Positions 8,954-18,086 of a stretch of DNA of 45,749 bases are shown piece after piece. The notes beneath the pieces are model-generated. The model saw nothing but the letters and a program-made list of their open reading frames with translations, did not search any database and was not told the DNA's origin. The stretch comes from CAZUGA01 sp964619885 (lineage in GTDB: Bacteria > Pseudomonadota > Gammaproteobacteria > Methylococcales > UBA1147): assembly GCA_964619885.1 (NCBI GenBank), contig CAZUGA010000038.1, positions 1 to 45,749 of the forward strand, given 5' to 3'. Numbering within the stretch: position 1 is the first letter of the stretch; the number at the start of each line of letters is the position of its first letter. The translations under genes and the position numbers were made by a program.

Positions 8954-9467
8954 TTAGCCTTCGGTCCGTTCAACCTTCCCACTCGCGTTTATAGTACATG
9001 CATCGGTCATTTGCTCGGCAATCAAATAACCCAACTCCCTATAGGCTTCAAACTGTTTTTCGTCGAAGAATTGGTCTGCTGTTGATTGATCCGGAAAGCT
9101 AATATGGGCTTTCTTATAACAAATCAGGTCAGCCGGCATACTTGGGATTAGGGTTGTCTTGATATAAACCAGCGTACCGATTAAACCATCCGGATACGGT
9201 AGACAAATAGTCAATCTGCGCCAGCCACTTGGCCCGCGCAAGTTTTTGAATGACCCCCAAACAGAAAGTTGCGGATCTTATTCCACCACCCGATAAAGCG
9301 AGACCAATTTTATTAGCGGGTACCCATCTGTCCGAACTTCGACGTCTAAGATATTCTTCTTCTTTTTTAAGAATTCTTTCGATCCCACCCCGACATCCGG
9401 CCTCATCGAACGCAATAAAATCGGCGGCATCTCCAGTTGGATTTCCTTGACGCGATTTCTTCTTCAT
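8954..9467 (-). pseudogene. Patatin-like phospholipase, internally deleted and frameshifted
   Basis: The 5' part keeps the patatin oxyanion-loop motif GLALSGGGIRSATFCLGVIQKLA and runs to YLSTVSG, just where an intact gene would continue with the GxSxG-type nucleophile region and several hundred residues. In the next frame the sequence resumes with GTLVYIKTTL, PADLICYKK, and FPDQSTADQFFDEKQFEAYRELG, the conserved C-terminal end of the same family. The junction lies near 9185-9200. This is one gene that lost its middle, with a frame change at the scar. A good ribosome site (GGAG) before the start at 9467 shows the promoter end is preserved. The product would end early and lack the catalytic Asp, so it is inactive. 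Confidence 0.85.
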
Positions 9468-9521
9468 TTCGTGTCACTCCTTCAATATTTCCCTATAAAA
9501 TCCCAATCTCAAATCAGGGCA

Positions 9522-10382
9522 TCAAGCATTTAAGTTGACTATTAACCCCAAACTTTCTATTTGATCGACAAATTGATTGATCCATTTTTCCGGTACTTTG
9601 GTCAACCTAGGCGCTTCCGGCTGCAATGAAGGTCGTGCTAATCCGTACAGCAATACACCCTTGAAAGCATTTGTCTGACCAACCACAGATTTTAGCAACC
9701 TGAGATAAGCGTCCTGTTCATCAACCGACATCACTTTTCCATCCAAGCTAAATACGCTGGTTTGAGCCCAGGTCTCGCACAATTCGGCCGATTTTATTAA
9801 GTTTTCCCGTACCCGCTTCACCGACAAACCGGCATTATTGATTTGGGCCAAACCTTCATCGGTTGCTCTATCAAGCTTGAACCACACCGCCCCACCATAC
9901 CGATTGAGTGTCTTCAAGCCATCTTGAATCACCGATCGATGCATTAAGCTGCCATTGGTAATCAAAACTAGATTGATATCTCCACGCAACTCAAATTTCT
10001 CTATCAATTCCCCGACAAGACCAACGATCAGATCGAAGTTCGCAGCACTTGTAGGTTCGCCGTTCCCAGAAATAGCGACATCCCGTATAACCCTATATCT
10101 AGGTTCAACCTCAAACCTATGGAAAAAGTCAGCTTGGACAACATCAACTAGAAAATCATTCAATTCGGTTCGCAACTGATTCAAATCAATGACTGGCGCA
10201 CTACCGCGCTGGAGCCCCGGAACCTGACAATAAATACATCGCCAATTGCACGCGTTGTTCGGGTTAAGATTGATCCCAATGGACAGTCCACCAGCCCGAC
10301 GCGAAATTACCGGGTAAACATAGGTTAGGCCTGCACTGTCGCGGCTATGGTCCTGTGTGGTTAGGACTTTGGATTGTGCCAT
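9522..10382 (-). CDS. Radical SAM protein with CxxxCxxC cluster motif
   Basis: A 286-residue radical S-adenosylmethionine enzyme. The [4Fe-4S]-binding motif CNWRCIYC (CxxxCxxC) lies about 50 residues in, within NPNNACNWRCIYCQVPGL. It is followed by typical core segments AISGNGEPTSAANFDLIVG and NLVLITNGSLMH. The substrate is not predictable. Related stand-alone proteins resemble the COG0731/TYW1 type. I chose the ATG at 10382 (MAQSK); a TTG 15 nt upstream is the only longer option and has poor spacing. It is divergent from the Fae-family gene, and this closeness hints at a role in cofactor synthesis or one-carbon metabolism, without proof. Confidence 0.86.
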   Translation of the reverse strand: MAQSKVLTTQDHSRDSAGLTYVYPVISRRAGGLSIGINLNPNNACNWRCIYCQVPGLQRGSAPVIDLNQLRTELNDFLVDVVQADFFHRFEVEPRYRVIRDVAISGNGEPTSAANFDLIVGLVGELIEKFELRGDINLVLITNGSLMHRSVIQDGLKTLNRYGGAVWFKLDRATDEGLAQINNAGLSVKRVRENLIKSAELCETWAQTSVFSLDGKVMSVDEQDAYLRLLKSVVGQTNAFKGVLLYGLARPSLQPEAPRLTKVPEKWINQFVDQIESLGLIVNLNA

Positions 10383-10790
10383 GGGATAATTTCGCAAACC
10401 TATTGGAAGCTAAATTCTATCATCATTGAACTTGTAGATACTCAGATTCACGCCATGGCATTCCAGTACAGACCTATCCCGTGGGTGGTTTTGAATCGAA
10501 CTACAGCAAGGCTCCTTTTCAAAGAAGATCGCAGGTTGACACTCGAGTTAGCGGAATGCTTGGTTTCGTGTTATGGTGCGCGGTCAAAATTCGGTAGGAT
10601 GCATTACAAACTTTAAGAGAAAAAGCCCGGGCAATATGAGTAGGCTTGGACAAAGCCATATACGCTCATATTTAATCGACCTATAGCACAATCCGGTATG
10701 TCACACCCCTACGATTATTGTGATTGCAGGTTCTCTATCGATCATCAAATCTTTTAACCCTTATCTAAACTAAAGTAGGAGAAACAATCC
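10383..10790. other. Divergent promoter region between radical SAM gene and fae-like gene
   Basis: No convincing gene. A short open frame on the plus strand (10374-10616) has no family features and no ribosome site. A nested inverted repeat is visible at 10634-10671: outer arms ATATGAG/CTCATAT and inner arms GGCTT/AAGCC, which could be an operator or an RNA hairpin in the leader of the downstream gene. The last 20 nt hold a strong ribosome site (AGTAGGAGAAAC) before the ATG at 10791. Confidence 0.5.
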
Positions 10791-11339
10791 ATGAGCGAAA
10801 GAATCATTATGCAGACCGGCGAAGCATTGGTAGCCGGTGGCCCACCCGGCACAGCTGCCGAACCGGAAGTCATCATCGGTGAACTGGATGGTCCAGTAGG
10901 GACTGCGCTGGCAACATTAACCGGTGACCAGGTCAAGGGGCACTCGCGTGTATTTGCCATCCTAAACACCGACATCCAGGTCCGTCCGGTCACTTTGATG
11001 GTGAGCAAAGTCACTGTAAACAACAACCGTTACACCAACATATTGATGGGAACTGTACAGGGCGCCATAGCCAATGGCGTACTAGACGCAGTGCGAGCCG
11101 GTGACATTCCCAAAGAAAAAGCCAATGATTTGGGTATCATTGTGTCAGTTTGGTTGAACCCCAGCGTCGCGACTGACGACAATTTGGATCACAAAATTTT
11201 GTTCGAGATTCACCGCAAAGCGATGGCTCAGGCGATCCATAAAGCAATGAACAACCAACCGGATATCGACTGGTTGTTAGAAAACCAAGACAGTATCACT
11301 CATAAGTATTACCAAATGGGAATAGACGGCAAGATTTAA
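10791..11339 (+). CDS. fae: Formaldehyde-activating enzyme (Fae) family protein, atypical active site
   Basis: Fae condenses formaldehyde with H4MPT. This 182-residue protein aligns over its length with the Fae fold: QTGEALV at the start, then VIIGELDGPVGTALA, AILNTDIQVRPVTLMVSKVTV, and GAIANGVLDAVRAGDIP. The catalytic His of canonical Fae sits in an AHIDLIIG-like segment; here the matching stretch reads AEPEVIIG, so Glu stands in place of His. It is therefore likely a Fae paralogue (Fae2/Fae3-like) with altered activity or a formaldehyde-sensing or binding role, and the symbol is used at family level only. It has a strong ribosome site and its own terminator, and is convergent with fhcBADC. 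A canonical fae may lie elsewhere in the genome. Confidence 0.85.
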   Translation: MSERIIMQTGEALVAGGPPGTAAEPEVIIGELDGPVGTALATLTGDQVKGHSRVFAILNTDIQVRPVTLMVSKVTVNNNRYTNILMGTVQGAIANGVLDAVRAGDIPKEKANDLGIIVSVWLNPSVATDDNLDHKILFEIHRKAMAQAIHKAMNNQPDIDWLLENQDSITHKYYQMGIDGKI

Positions 11340-11353
11340 CACCGTCCAAAATC

Positions 11354-11392
11354 AATAAAGCCTGTTTCAAAAATAAAGAAACAGGCTTTATT
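11354..11392 (+). terminator. Rho-independent terminator after the fae-like gene
   Basis: A perfect 15-bp inverted repeat, AATAAAGCCTGTTTC and GAAACAGGCTTTATT, encloses a 9-nt A-rich loop. It starts 14 nt after the stop codon. The A-T flanks of the stem give a U-rich 3' side and an A-rich 5' side, so it can act in both directions and probably also ends the convergent fhc transcript. Confidence 0.9.
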
Positions 11393-11494
11393 CTACAATT
11401 TCTCGGCATCTAACCCGCAAGCGTATTCAATCGCAATCCCAAAAGCCAGACGTCCTGGCGTCATATTTATACCGGTATTCAGGAAATTTCGCAG

Positions 11495-12316
11495 CTATTG
11501 AACCTTAACCAATATCTCTCCACGTCCAACACCAGACATATCACCACCATAGCGGTGTATCCTGTTAAACACAGCAGAAGGTTCTGACATGGTACTATCC
11601 AGATGCCTTATCGACGCGAAGAAAAGCGCCAGAAACGTCAACGTATGTAGCCCGCAGTCGTTAAACGTCGGGGGGATCTGTGGTTTATTCCACAATAGAA
11701 TTGTTCCCCGGCTCATGCTATAGCCCAGATAGCGACCCGTTTCACCCATCACCGCGATAGTTCCGGCGGTCATGCGCGAACCGCAGTAGTCAGCCGTGTC
11801 GCCTTCGACCAGAATAATTCCACGGCGCATACGATCGCCCAAGCGCTCTCCCGCATTTCCTTTGACCAATATTATGCCCCCAGACATACCCTGTTTGTTC
11901 CCCGGCAATGGAGCACCTAACAACTCACCTGCGTTACCGTTGATTACAATCTCACCACCCGACATTTCGCAACCGGCAAAAATACCAACGTCTCCATTTA
12001 CGGTAAGCGAACCTTCCTCCATCTGCATCCCCATATACGCACCGACATCCCCATCGACCGTAATCTTGCCGTGCGTTTGACCGCGGCCGATATAATCCAA
12101 TTTGTCACAAGAATTTTTTATAACCAGGCGATCTCCCGCCTGACCGCTCACGTCAAATAACTCATCAACACGCAATGACCGCTTACCCGAACGTAAGCTT
12201 ATCGCCTTGATATCGTCGATTGAATTCTCGGCAACCTTATCCACGGTAAGCGGAGACATATCCACCCGTTGTGTCAGATTCGATTTTAGCGTCAGTGTGA
12301 GTGTCAATGCGCTCAT
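11495..12316 (-). CDS. fhcC: Formyltransferase/hydrolase complex subunit C (FmdC/FwdC family)
   Basis: Structural subunit of the Fhc complex, which transfers the formyl group from formyl-H4MPT to methanofuran and hydrolyses it to formate. The 273-residue protein is built of repeated beta-helix turns of the GltS C-terminal type. Examples are GKITVDGDVGAYMGMQM, GSLTVNGDVGIFAGCEM, GEIVINGNAGELLGAPL, GIILVKGNAGERLGDRM and GTIAVMGETGRYLGYSM. It is the last gene of the operon. Its ATG overlaps the fhcD stop by 4 nt (ATGA), implying translational coupling. Confidence 0.95.
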   Translation of the reverse strand: MSALTLTLTLKSNLTQRVDMSPLTVDKVAENSIDDIKAISLRSGKRSLRVDELFDVSGQAGDRLVIKNSCDKLDYIGRGQTHGKITVDGDVGAYMGMQMEEGSLTVNGDVGIFAGCEMSGGEIVINGNAGELLGAPLPGNKQGMSGGIILVKGNAGERLGDRMRRGIILVEGDTADYCGSRMTAGTIAVMGETGRYLGYSMSRGTILLWNKPQIPPTFNDCGLHTLTFLALFFASIRHLDSTMSEPSAVFNRIHRYGGDMSGVGRGEILVKVQ

Positions 12317-13209
12317 GCCATGATCTCCCGAAGATGAAAATGATAGGGACCCAATTTCCCGCCATAATTACCCGCGGTAATCCGTCTCACACCGTTTCCG
12401 GTGCCTAGCTTACAAACCGCTTCAATACCCACCCGCATCGCTTGATTAATGTCGTCCTCGGTCAATCCGTCTATTACAATCTCCATCACCGATTCAATCT
12501 CCGGTGCCAATGCGGTATTCGTTTTACCCTTCAGCGTCGGGCAAAATGCATCGTTGGTCGAGGCTCCTAAAAATTTGTACTTGGACCCAACCTTGGAACC
12601 CGAGCCAACCACGCCACCCGGGAACGGCAGAATCACGTTGGGCAACTTTTGCATAACCTCGGTTGCGGCATCACAAGCCGCCAACGCCTGTGGTTGAGAG
12701 TCGGCAAGGATCAAAAAATTACCCCCTCCAACGGCTTTAACCATATCGGTAGTTTCCTCGGCAACGAATTCACCATCCATAACCGGTATACGCCAATAAC
12801 GCTTATTTCCGACCAACTTCGAGGTTTGAAACCCATCACCAAAATAGCGCAAATTTTTTCCCAATGGGATGGCCTTACCCCCGTCCACTCCGGCATAAAT
12901 CGCTGACGATGGAGAAGTCAGTACGCACTGACCAACTCGTGTTTCCAACTGCTTAGCCAAACCTTTACCCCCCATCGCGAAAACCATGACCGAAACACCT
13001 GGCCGGCCGTCCGGTGTTTCGAATGGGTCCAGCTCTCGCTCAATTCCGGCCTCACATCCACACCCAATAACCGAAGTTGCAAAGCCGGTCATCGCCTGAG
13101 CTGAAATCATCGCCCATTTCGAATTTTGGGCAGTTATGATCACTCGAGTCGCTTTCATAGGAAAGGCTTCGGCGAAAGTTTCGTCGATAGTCACTCCATT
13201 TATTATCAT
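12313..13209 (-). CDS. fhcD: Formylmethanofuran:tetrahydromethanopterin formyltransferase (Fhc subunit D)
   Basis: Catalyses formyl transfer between H4MPT and methanofuran. The 298 residues match the family length. Recognisable blocks include the start INGVTIDETFAEAFPMKATRVIITA, the GFATSVIGCGCEAGIE region, PDGRPGVSVMVFAMGG and the C-terminal ITAGNYGGKLGPYHFHLREI. It overlaps fhcA at its start and fhcC at its end by 4 nt each, so translation of these subunits is coupled. Confidence 0.97.
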   Translation of the reverse strand: MIINGVTIDETFAEAFPMKATRVIITAQNSKWAMISAQAMTGFATSVIGCGCEAGIERELDPFETPDGRPGVSVMVFAMGGKGLAKQLETRVGQCVLTSPSSAIYAGVDGGKAIPLGKNLRYFGDGFQTSKLVGNKRYWRIPVMDGEFVAEETTDMVKAVGGGNFLILADSQPQALAACDAATEVMQKLPNVILPFPGGVVGSGSKVGSKYKFLGASTNDAFCPTLKGKTNTALAPEIESVMEIVIDGLTEDDINQAMRVGIEAVCKLGTGNGVRRITAGNYGGKLGPYHFHLREIMA

Positions 13210-14873
13210 GCTCGGCCCTCGGCGTTACAGGGATGAACCATAATCCGGCCACGGCCGTCTTCGGTTAATTCGTCGTCGAGAATTTTGAAATTGGCTAGTT
13301 TCATCGTCATATATCGATCAAAATACTCCTCCAAGGATTTTTCGATACCGCTATCGAATTCAGGACGCGAAACGTGAGTCGTTCCCCAAGTCACCTTCAC
13401 AACTTCACCATTTTTAACAACCAATTCACCGTCTTTGAATACATAATCCGGCTTCTCAAACATTCGTTCTTTATCTTCTTGTTCGGTATAAACAGTTATG
13501 TCCGCAGCACCACCCACGCCGAGGTGGCCACGGTCGGACAATCCAACCAAACGCGCTGCTCCAGCGCGCGTCATAATCGCAATTTCGTACAATGAATATT
13601 CCCGGTCGATGGATCCCAATGTTGTCATCGCAGCTGCGTCAGTATTAAGCGCCGAAAGTTTATCATTGCGGAAACTTCTATCCATCAATAATTTGATCAA
13701 GTGCGGATAACTCGTGAACGGCGCCCCGTTAGGATGATCCGTGGTTAAAAACACCCGCCACGGGTCGTCGGCCAATAAAAAGGTTTCCAGGCCAATTGCC
13801 CATTGCAACGCATTGACAAAATTTTTATTTTTATATTTAAATGGCACTACACCGCAGCCGGCATCGCATTCAATATCCATACACACCCATTTTTTCGGAT
13901 TCGCATGCGCGTGGTTTGCATGCTGTCGCATATTATCGCCGGACGCTGTAACAGTTTGACCAAACATGATCTGCCCGACATCCACAGTAATATTCTTATT
14001 CGCATTCACCGCTTCAGCAATGCGCGCGGCACCCGAAGAAAATTTAAAATCGCCCTCAGTCCCGTAACTATGAAACTGAATATGTGTAAGGTGCATCGGC
14101 AAACCTTCGATTCCCTGGATGGTGTTCAAGGTTGTTTCGACGTTTCCGGGCACGCCCAAATTGCAACCGTGCACGTGCAATGGATGGGCTACACCCAATT
14201 CGTAAATTGCAGTGGCCAAACACTTCAAAATATCGCGCGGTTTTGCACCGTAGTGTGGGCCCTGCTCGTCCAAATCCAAACTACGCTGATTAAACTTGAA
14301 GGCGCTAATGCCACCGGGATTAACAACTTTAACGCCTATCGCTTGCGCCGATTTCATAGTCCACGCAACATAATCGTTGATGGCTTGTTGGTCATGGTTA
14401 GCCGCCATCATGCGTAACAGAAAATCGTCACTGCCCAGCATCACATAACCGCCTTTATCGATTATTGGAATATCGCCCATCTCCATATGCGCCTGGCGGG
14501 CATTTATTGGTAATACCGCCGGCTCAAAACCGGCGGTATAGCCCATTTCCGCGTAACGGTAGCCGGTTGTCAACGTACTTGGCGCCGCCCGACCCACCCC
14601 GGAACGCAAAAGTTCTGTCCGGTATACCGGGTCAGCCCGGTGATCTTCCGGTAACATTGTTCGTGCGATATTGACCTTTCCACCACCGATATGGGTATGC
14701 ATATCGATCGCGCCAGCCATTACCACCTTACCGCGCAAATCATACTCTGCATCGATTTTGCTATCCGCTGGTGAGTCAACAATGATCCCGTCACGAACAA
14801 AAATATCGCGTACCATACCATCAATTCCATGTTCAGGGTCGTACACCGTTCCACCGGTCAATTTAATGAGCAT
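13206..14873 (-). CDS. fhcA: Formylmethanofuran hydrolase subunit A (FmdA/FwdA family amidohydrolase)
   Basis: The catalytic hydrolase subunit that releases formate from formyl-methanofuran; 555 residues, amidohydrolase fold. The metal-binding HxH motif is in DMHTHIGGGKVNIAR. Further His-bearing segments HPLHVHGCNLG, MHLTHIQFHSYG and TTDHPNGAPF follow in the expected order, and the final beta-sandwich ends in GAADITVYTEQEDKERMF. fhcB ends 8 nt upstream, and the 3' end overlaps fhcD by 4 nt. All metal ligands seem present, so hydrolysis should work even though subunit B looks redox-inactive. Confidence 0.97.
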   Translation of the reverse strand: MLIKLTGGTVYDPEHGIDGMVRDIFVRDGIIVDSPADSKIDAEYDLRGKVVMAGAIDMHTHIGGGKVNIARTMLPEDHRADPVYRTELLRSGVGRAAPSTLTTGYRYAEMGYTAGFEPAVLPINARQAHMEMGDIPIIDKGGYVMLGSDDFLLRMMAANHDQQAINDYVAWTMKSAQAIGVKVVNPGGISAFKFNQRSLDLDEQGPHYGAKPRDILKCLATAIYELGVAHPLHVHGCNLGVPGNVETTLNTIQGIEGLPMHLTHIQFHSYGTEGDFKFSSGAARIAEAVNANKNITVDVGQIMFGQTVTASGDNMRQHANHAHANPKKWVCMDIECDAGCGVVPFKYKNKNFVNALQWAIGLETFLLADDPWRVFLTTDHPNGAPFTSYPHLIKLLMDRSFRNDKLSALNTDAAAMTTLGSIDREYSLYEIAIMTRAGAARLVGLSDRGHLGVGGAADITVYTEQEDKERMFEKPDYVFKDGELVVKNGEVVKVTWGTTHVSRPEFDSGIEKSLEEYFDRYMTMKLANFKILDDELTEDGRGRIMVHPCNAEGRA

Positions 14874-14881
14874 AAAAATTC

Positions 14882-16156
14882 CTATAAAGCTTGATGAATT
14901 GCGCTGAGTACATCAGACGCACTGGGTAAACCGGCGTCTCGCAATTTGCGCAGGCGTACAGCAACAACGTTGTCGTTACGGTACGCATGGCCACTATGAT
15001 CTATACCTGGGGTACCAATAGGAATAAAAACATCCGGTTCTTTATCAAATGTCATTCCCGAACGCCCCAGCACAATCGTAGAAATATCCGTAGGGGGTGG
15101 AGTATTATCTATATTGAACGACGAAACCCAAAGCAATGCATCAGCAGAACCGTCGGCCAAGCGCTGCTCCGTGGAATTCAGATACGGATCGTAAGCCGGA
15201 AAACCGTCGGAAAAATTCACCCTTGATGGATAGCCTGTTTGCCAACCGGAGACTTGAAACGAAGTTTGGTCTCCGTTCTTACCACCAAGCGGTAAACCCG
15301 AGCAGCGGGTTTCTTTGTTCAAATCTTTAACCATTTCACACATATTCTGTACGGTGAGCTCCGCTTGACTAAATTTAAATTCCGAAGCAGCCCAAGTCAC
15401 CACACCATATGACGCCTGTTTAAGTTGATCTGCAAGAGTTTGCAATTCGGTGACCTGTATCCCACCGACGGAAGAAACCTTGATTGGGTTACCATTAACC
15501 AATGCGCGCAAAACCGCAATCACTTCGGGTAAATCCGGTAATTGACAGGCCAATACCCGTGCTGCGTTTCCGTTCGGGGATGTACTCGCACTACCGGAGG
15601 GTCCCTTACCAACGTATACGACCTGGCGTTTGGATGTATCTTGGCAGAACAAAGCGTCTTCATTCCAGACATAATTTTCAAAAAAACGTGGAAACAGCGC
15701 GTCAATATCAGTCCCTATAATGACCAAAAGATCTACCCGATTTTTTACTTCTGCCAACGTCGTATTCATCCACCCGCTATCCTGTAATACTAAAAGATTA
15801 CGCATTGCCGCGGTGAAATTCATGTTATCTGTAATCGCGCCAATGTTATCCGCCAACTCTAACGCGGCACGCATTCCATTAACGTCGGTCGACAATCCCG
15901 AAACCAACGGTAACTGACTACGCCCAAGAATTTCTGCAGACTTGTCTACCGCTGCCTGAAGATCCACAGGTTGCCCCGAGATACGGGGAGACGTATCAGA
16001 AACGGGTTGTTCAAACGCGGGCGTATTGACCGCGCAACCATTTTCTAGCAGCGTAATACGCTTCCCGTCTACCTTGATTTTTAGATCGTCGGTACCAACC
16101 CCACAAAATGGGCTCGGGACGTTAATGCATAGATCTGCATCACTGATTTCTGTCAT
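14882..16156 (-). CDS. fhcB: Formyltransferase/hydrolase complex subunit B (FmdB/FwdB-like, degenerate)
   Basis: First gene of the fhcBADC operon; 424 residues of the molybdopterin oxidoreductase fold. In archaeal FwdB an N-terminal Cys set binds [4Fe-4S] and a Cys in an SVCHGPS-like segment binds tungsten. Here the N-terminus keeps only C10, C18 and C41 (PFCGVGTDDL; ENGC), and the tungsten-Cys region reads NMNFTAAMRNLL with no Cys. So, as known for methylotroph FhcB, formate-dehydrogenase activity is very likely lost and the subunit is structural. The separate subunit-D-like domain encoded at 20846 could be relevant to this subunit. The upstream 498-nt region must hold the operon promoter. 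Confidence 0.94.
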   Translation of the reverse strand: MTEISDADLCINVPSPFCGVGTDDLKIKVDGKRITLLENGCAVNTPAFEQPVSDTSPRISGQPVDLQAAVDKSAEILGRSQLPLVSGLSTDVNGMRAALELADNIGAITDNMNFTAAMRNLLVLQDSGWMNTTLAEVKNRVDLLVIIGTDIDALFPRFFENYVWNEDALFCQDTSKRQVVYVGKGPSGSASTSPNGNAARVLACQLPDLPEVIAVLRALVNGNPIKVSSVGGIQVTELQTLADQLKQASYGVVTWAASEFKFSQAELTVQNMCEMVKDLNKETRCSGLPLGGKNGDQTSFQVSGWQTGYPSRVNFSDGFPAYDPYLNSTEQRLADGSADALLWVSSFNIDNTPPPTDISTIVLGRSGMTFDKEPDVFIPIGTPGIDHSGHAYRNDNVVAVRLRKLRDAGLPSASDVLSAIHQAL

Positions 16157-16654
16157 ATCGGTGTTCCTTTTAACAGTCTCTAAATTAGGTACCCTCTACT
16201 ACGGCGGCAAGGAGTTGTCGCTCAAATATCTGGTGTATACGCCGGGCGAACGTTGAAAAATCGTCGATATAGACCGATTGGGTAGCATCTTATTTTATAT
16301 CGATGTTGGTTATTGCGCAATCAACGACTCGCCTAATCTGCCCATATTAACCCATCAAAATCGGTAAACCCATTTCGTATATCACTCAGTTAAAAGAGTC
16401 AATACGACACTAAAAACCTTTTCAAGTTGCAGATTGGGTTCGACTCCAAAATTAGGAAATTGCCATCCGTTTTATGCCACTTCAACGCTACAACGCTACA
16501 ATGCATAGCTACAACGCATATTTTAATATCGTTTTTGTCGAAAACTTAACCGAACCCAATTTTCTATACTACGCTAATAGATAAAAATATGATCAATCAC
16601 TGAACCAAAACCATTTGATATTAGAATTTAATACACCAGGTCAAGAGGCATACA
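16157..16654. other. Divergent promoter region of fhcBADC and the chemoreceptor gene
   Basis: No gene seen. At 16483-16520 there is a run of short direct repeats: CAACGCTA twice in tandem, then the related CAATGCATAG, then CTACAACGCATA. It lies about 135-170 nt before the chemoreceptor start and about 330 nt before fhcB, so it could be an operator for either, or slippage noise. The surrounding sequence is AT-rich. Confidence 0.45.
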
Positions 16655-17836
16655 ATGTTTAGCAAATTACTGGAAAACCTTTCCATACCCCGACAAATGT
16701 ATTTACTGACCGGAATGGGAATTTTATCGATCATCGGCGTAATTGCTGGAATCATTTTGTTTGCCGAGAACACCAACCAAATGTATGTTAGTGGTGGAGT
16801 GGGTATAGCAACCATGCTTTTTGTCGCCACGATTATGGGCCGACACGCGGCCCGCCGCACCGAGAAGATCATCGCCGCGCTACACGCATTATCCGAAGGT
16901 GATCTGGTCCATAAATGCGCTATCCCCGGCAAAGATGAATTCGCCTGGATGTCTTGGGAATATTCCTGCGCACGCAAAGCTTTTAACAAAATGATCAATG
17001 AAACTCGGGAACACACAATGCAATTGGCTTCGGCTTCCGAACAATTGGCTAGTATTACTGATAATAGTAAACGCAATCTTAACCAACAAAACGCACAAAC
17101 CGAGCAGGTCGCTACGGCCATGAACGAAATGGTTGTAACCATCCAGGAGGTTGCCCGCAGCGCAGCGAGTGCAGCCGAATCGGCAAACAGCGCGGATACC
17201 GAAGCAGCTACCGGTAATCAGGTAATGACCGAGTCGATTACATCAATCAATACCCTGGCCCAAGAAGTCCAAAGAACGTTCGATTTCATCACCAAGCTCA
17301 AAGAAGAAAGCGATAGTATTGGCGCCGTGTTGGATGTAATTCGTGGCATCGCAGAACAAACCAATTTATTGGCATTGAACGCTGCGATCGAAGCGGCCCG
17401 TGCAGGTGAACAAGGTCGCGGCTTCGCGGTGGTTGCGGACGAAGTTCGTACACTGGCGAGCAGAACGCAGGAATCGACCCAAGAAATTCAGGACATGATC
17501 GAACGATTGCAAGCGGGTGCGAATGACGCTGTTACGGTCATGCAAGAAGGCCGCAATCGTGCAGACATTAGCGTAGGACAATCGGCTGAAGCCGGCAAAG
17601 CCCTACAGGGTATCGCCAGCGTAGTCGACAATATTAAAAGCATGAATATGCATATCGCGACGGCTGCCGAGGAACAAAGTGCAACCGCGGATGAAATCAA
17701 TCGCAATATCGTTAATATATCCTCTTCTGCTAATGAAACTACGTCGGGGGCTGAGCAATCCGCACAAGCCGCCGAAGAATTATCCCATTTGGCTACCCAA
17801 CTGCAGGATATCGTCCAACGATTCAAAGTCGCTTGA
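16655..17836 (+). CDS. Methyl-accepting chemotaxis protein without a periplasmic sensor domain
   Basis: Signals to CheA/CheW in the membrane chemoreceptor array. At 393 residues it has two close transmembrane helices (about 14-33 and 40-59) with no room for a periplasmic ligand domain. A HAMP-like linker follows (RRTEKIIAALHALSEGDL), and then a long coiled-coil signalling domain. The hairpin tip EQTNLLALNAAIEAARAGEQ and GRGFAVVADEVRTLA are intact. Input may come from the membrane, energy state or an interacting protein. It stands alone in the middle of the C1 region, divergent from fhc, suggesting but not proving a link to C1 substrate or energy taxis. Confidence 0.93.
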   Translation: MFSKLLENLSIPRQMYLLTGMGILSIIGVIAGIILFAENTNQMYVSGGVGIATMLFVATIMGRHAARRTEKIIAALHALSEGDLVHKCAIPGKDEFAWMSWEYSCARKAFNKMINETREHTMQLASASEQLASITDNSKRNLNQQNAQTEQVATAMNEMVVTIQEVARSAASAAESANSADTEAATGNQVMTESITSINTLAQEVQRTFDFITKLKEESDSIGAVLDVIRGIAEQTNLLALNAAIEAARAGEQGRGFAVVADEVRTLASRTQESTQEIQDMIERLQAGANDAVTVMQEGRNRADISVGQSAEAGKALQGIASVVDNIKSMNMHIATAAEEQSATADEINRNIVNISSSANETTSGAEQSAQAAEELSHLATQLQDIVQRFKVA

Positions 17837-18086
17837 ACGATGTCATTACTCGCGTTACCGTACTAAGCTCTGATCCTTTTCCAATACCCCTAGTGATCAG
17901 TTTGACCTCTAGACAATCCCAATAAACCGGCACTGCCGACCCGCATCGATGCTTGACGAGTCAATAATTGGCACGGCCGTCGTCTAAAACTTTTTTGGCT
18001 GGGTTTCGCTTAGTGATCTTGTTATACTGCTTCCCCCCGTTGGGCTCATTTCTTATTTCTTAACCTTATTCATCTAGGCCAAGCCG

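Noticed and set aside
10374..10616. 80-codon frame upstream of the fae-like gene
   Set aside because: No ribosome site, no family, odd composition; treated as intergenic.
13803..14417. 204-codon plus-strand frame
   Set aside because: Antisense to fhcA, whose motifs are continuous and conserved.
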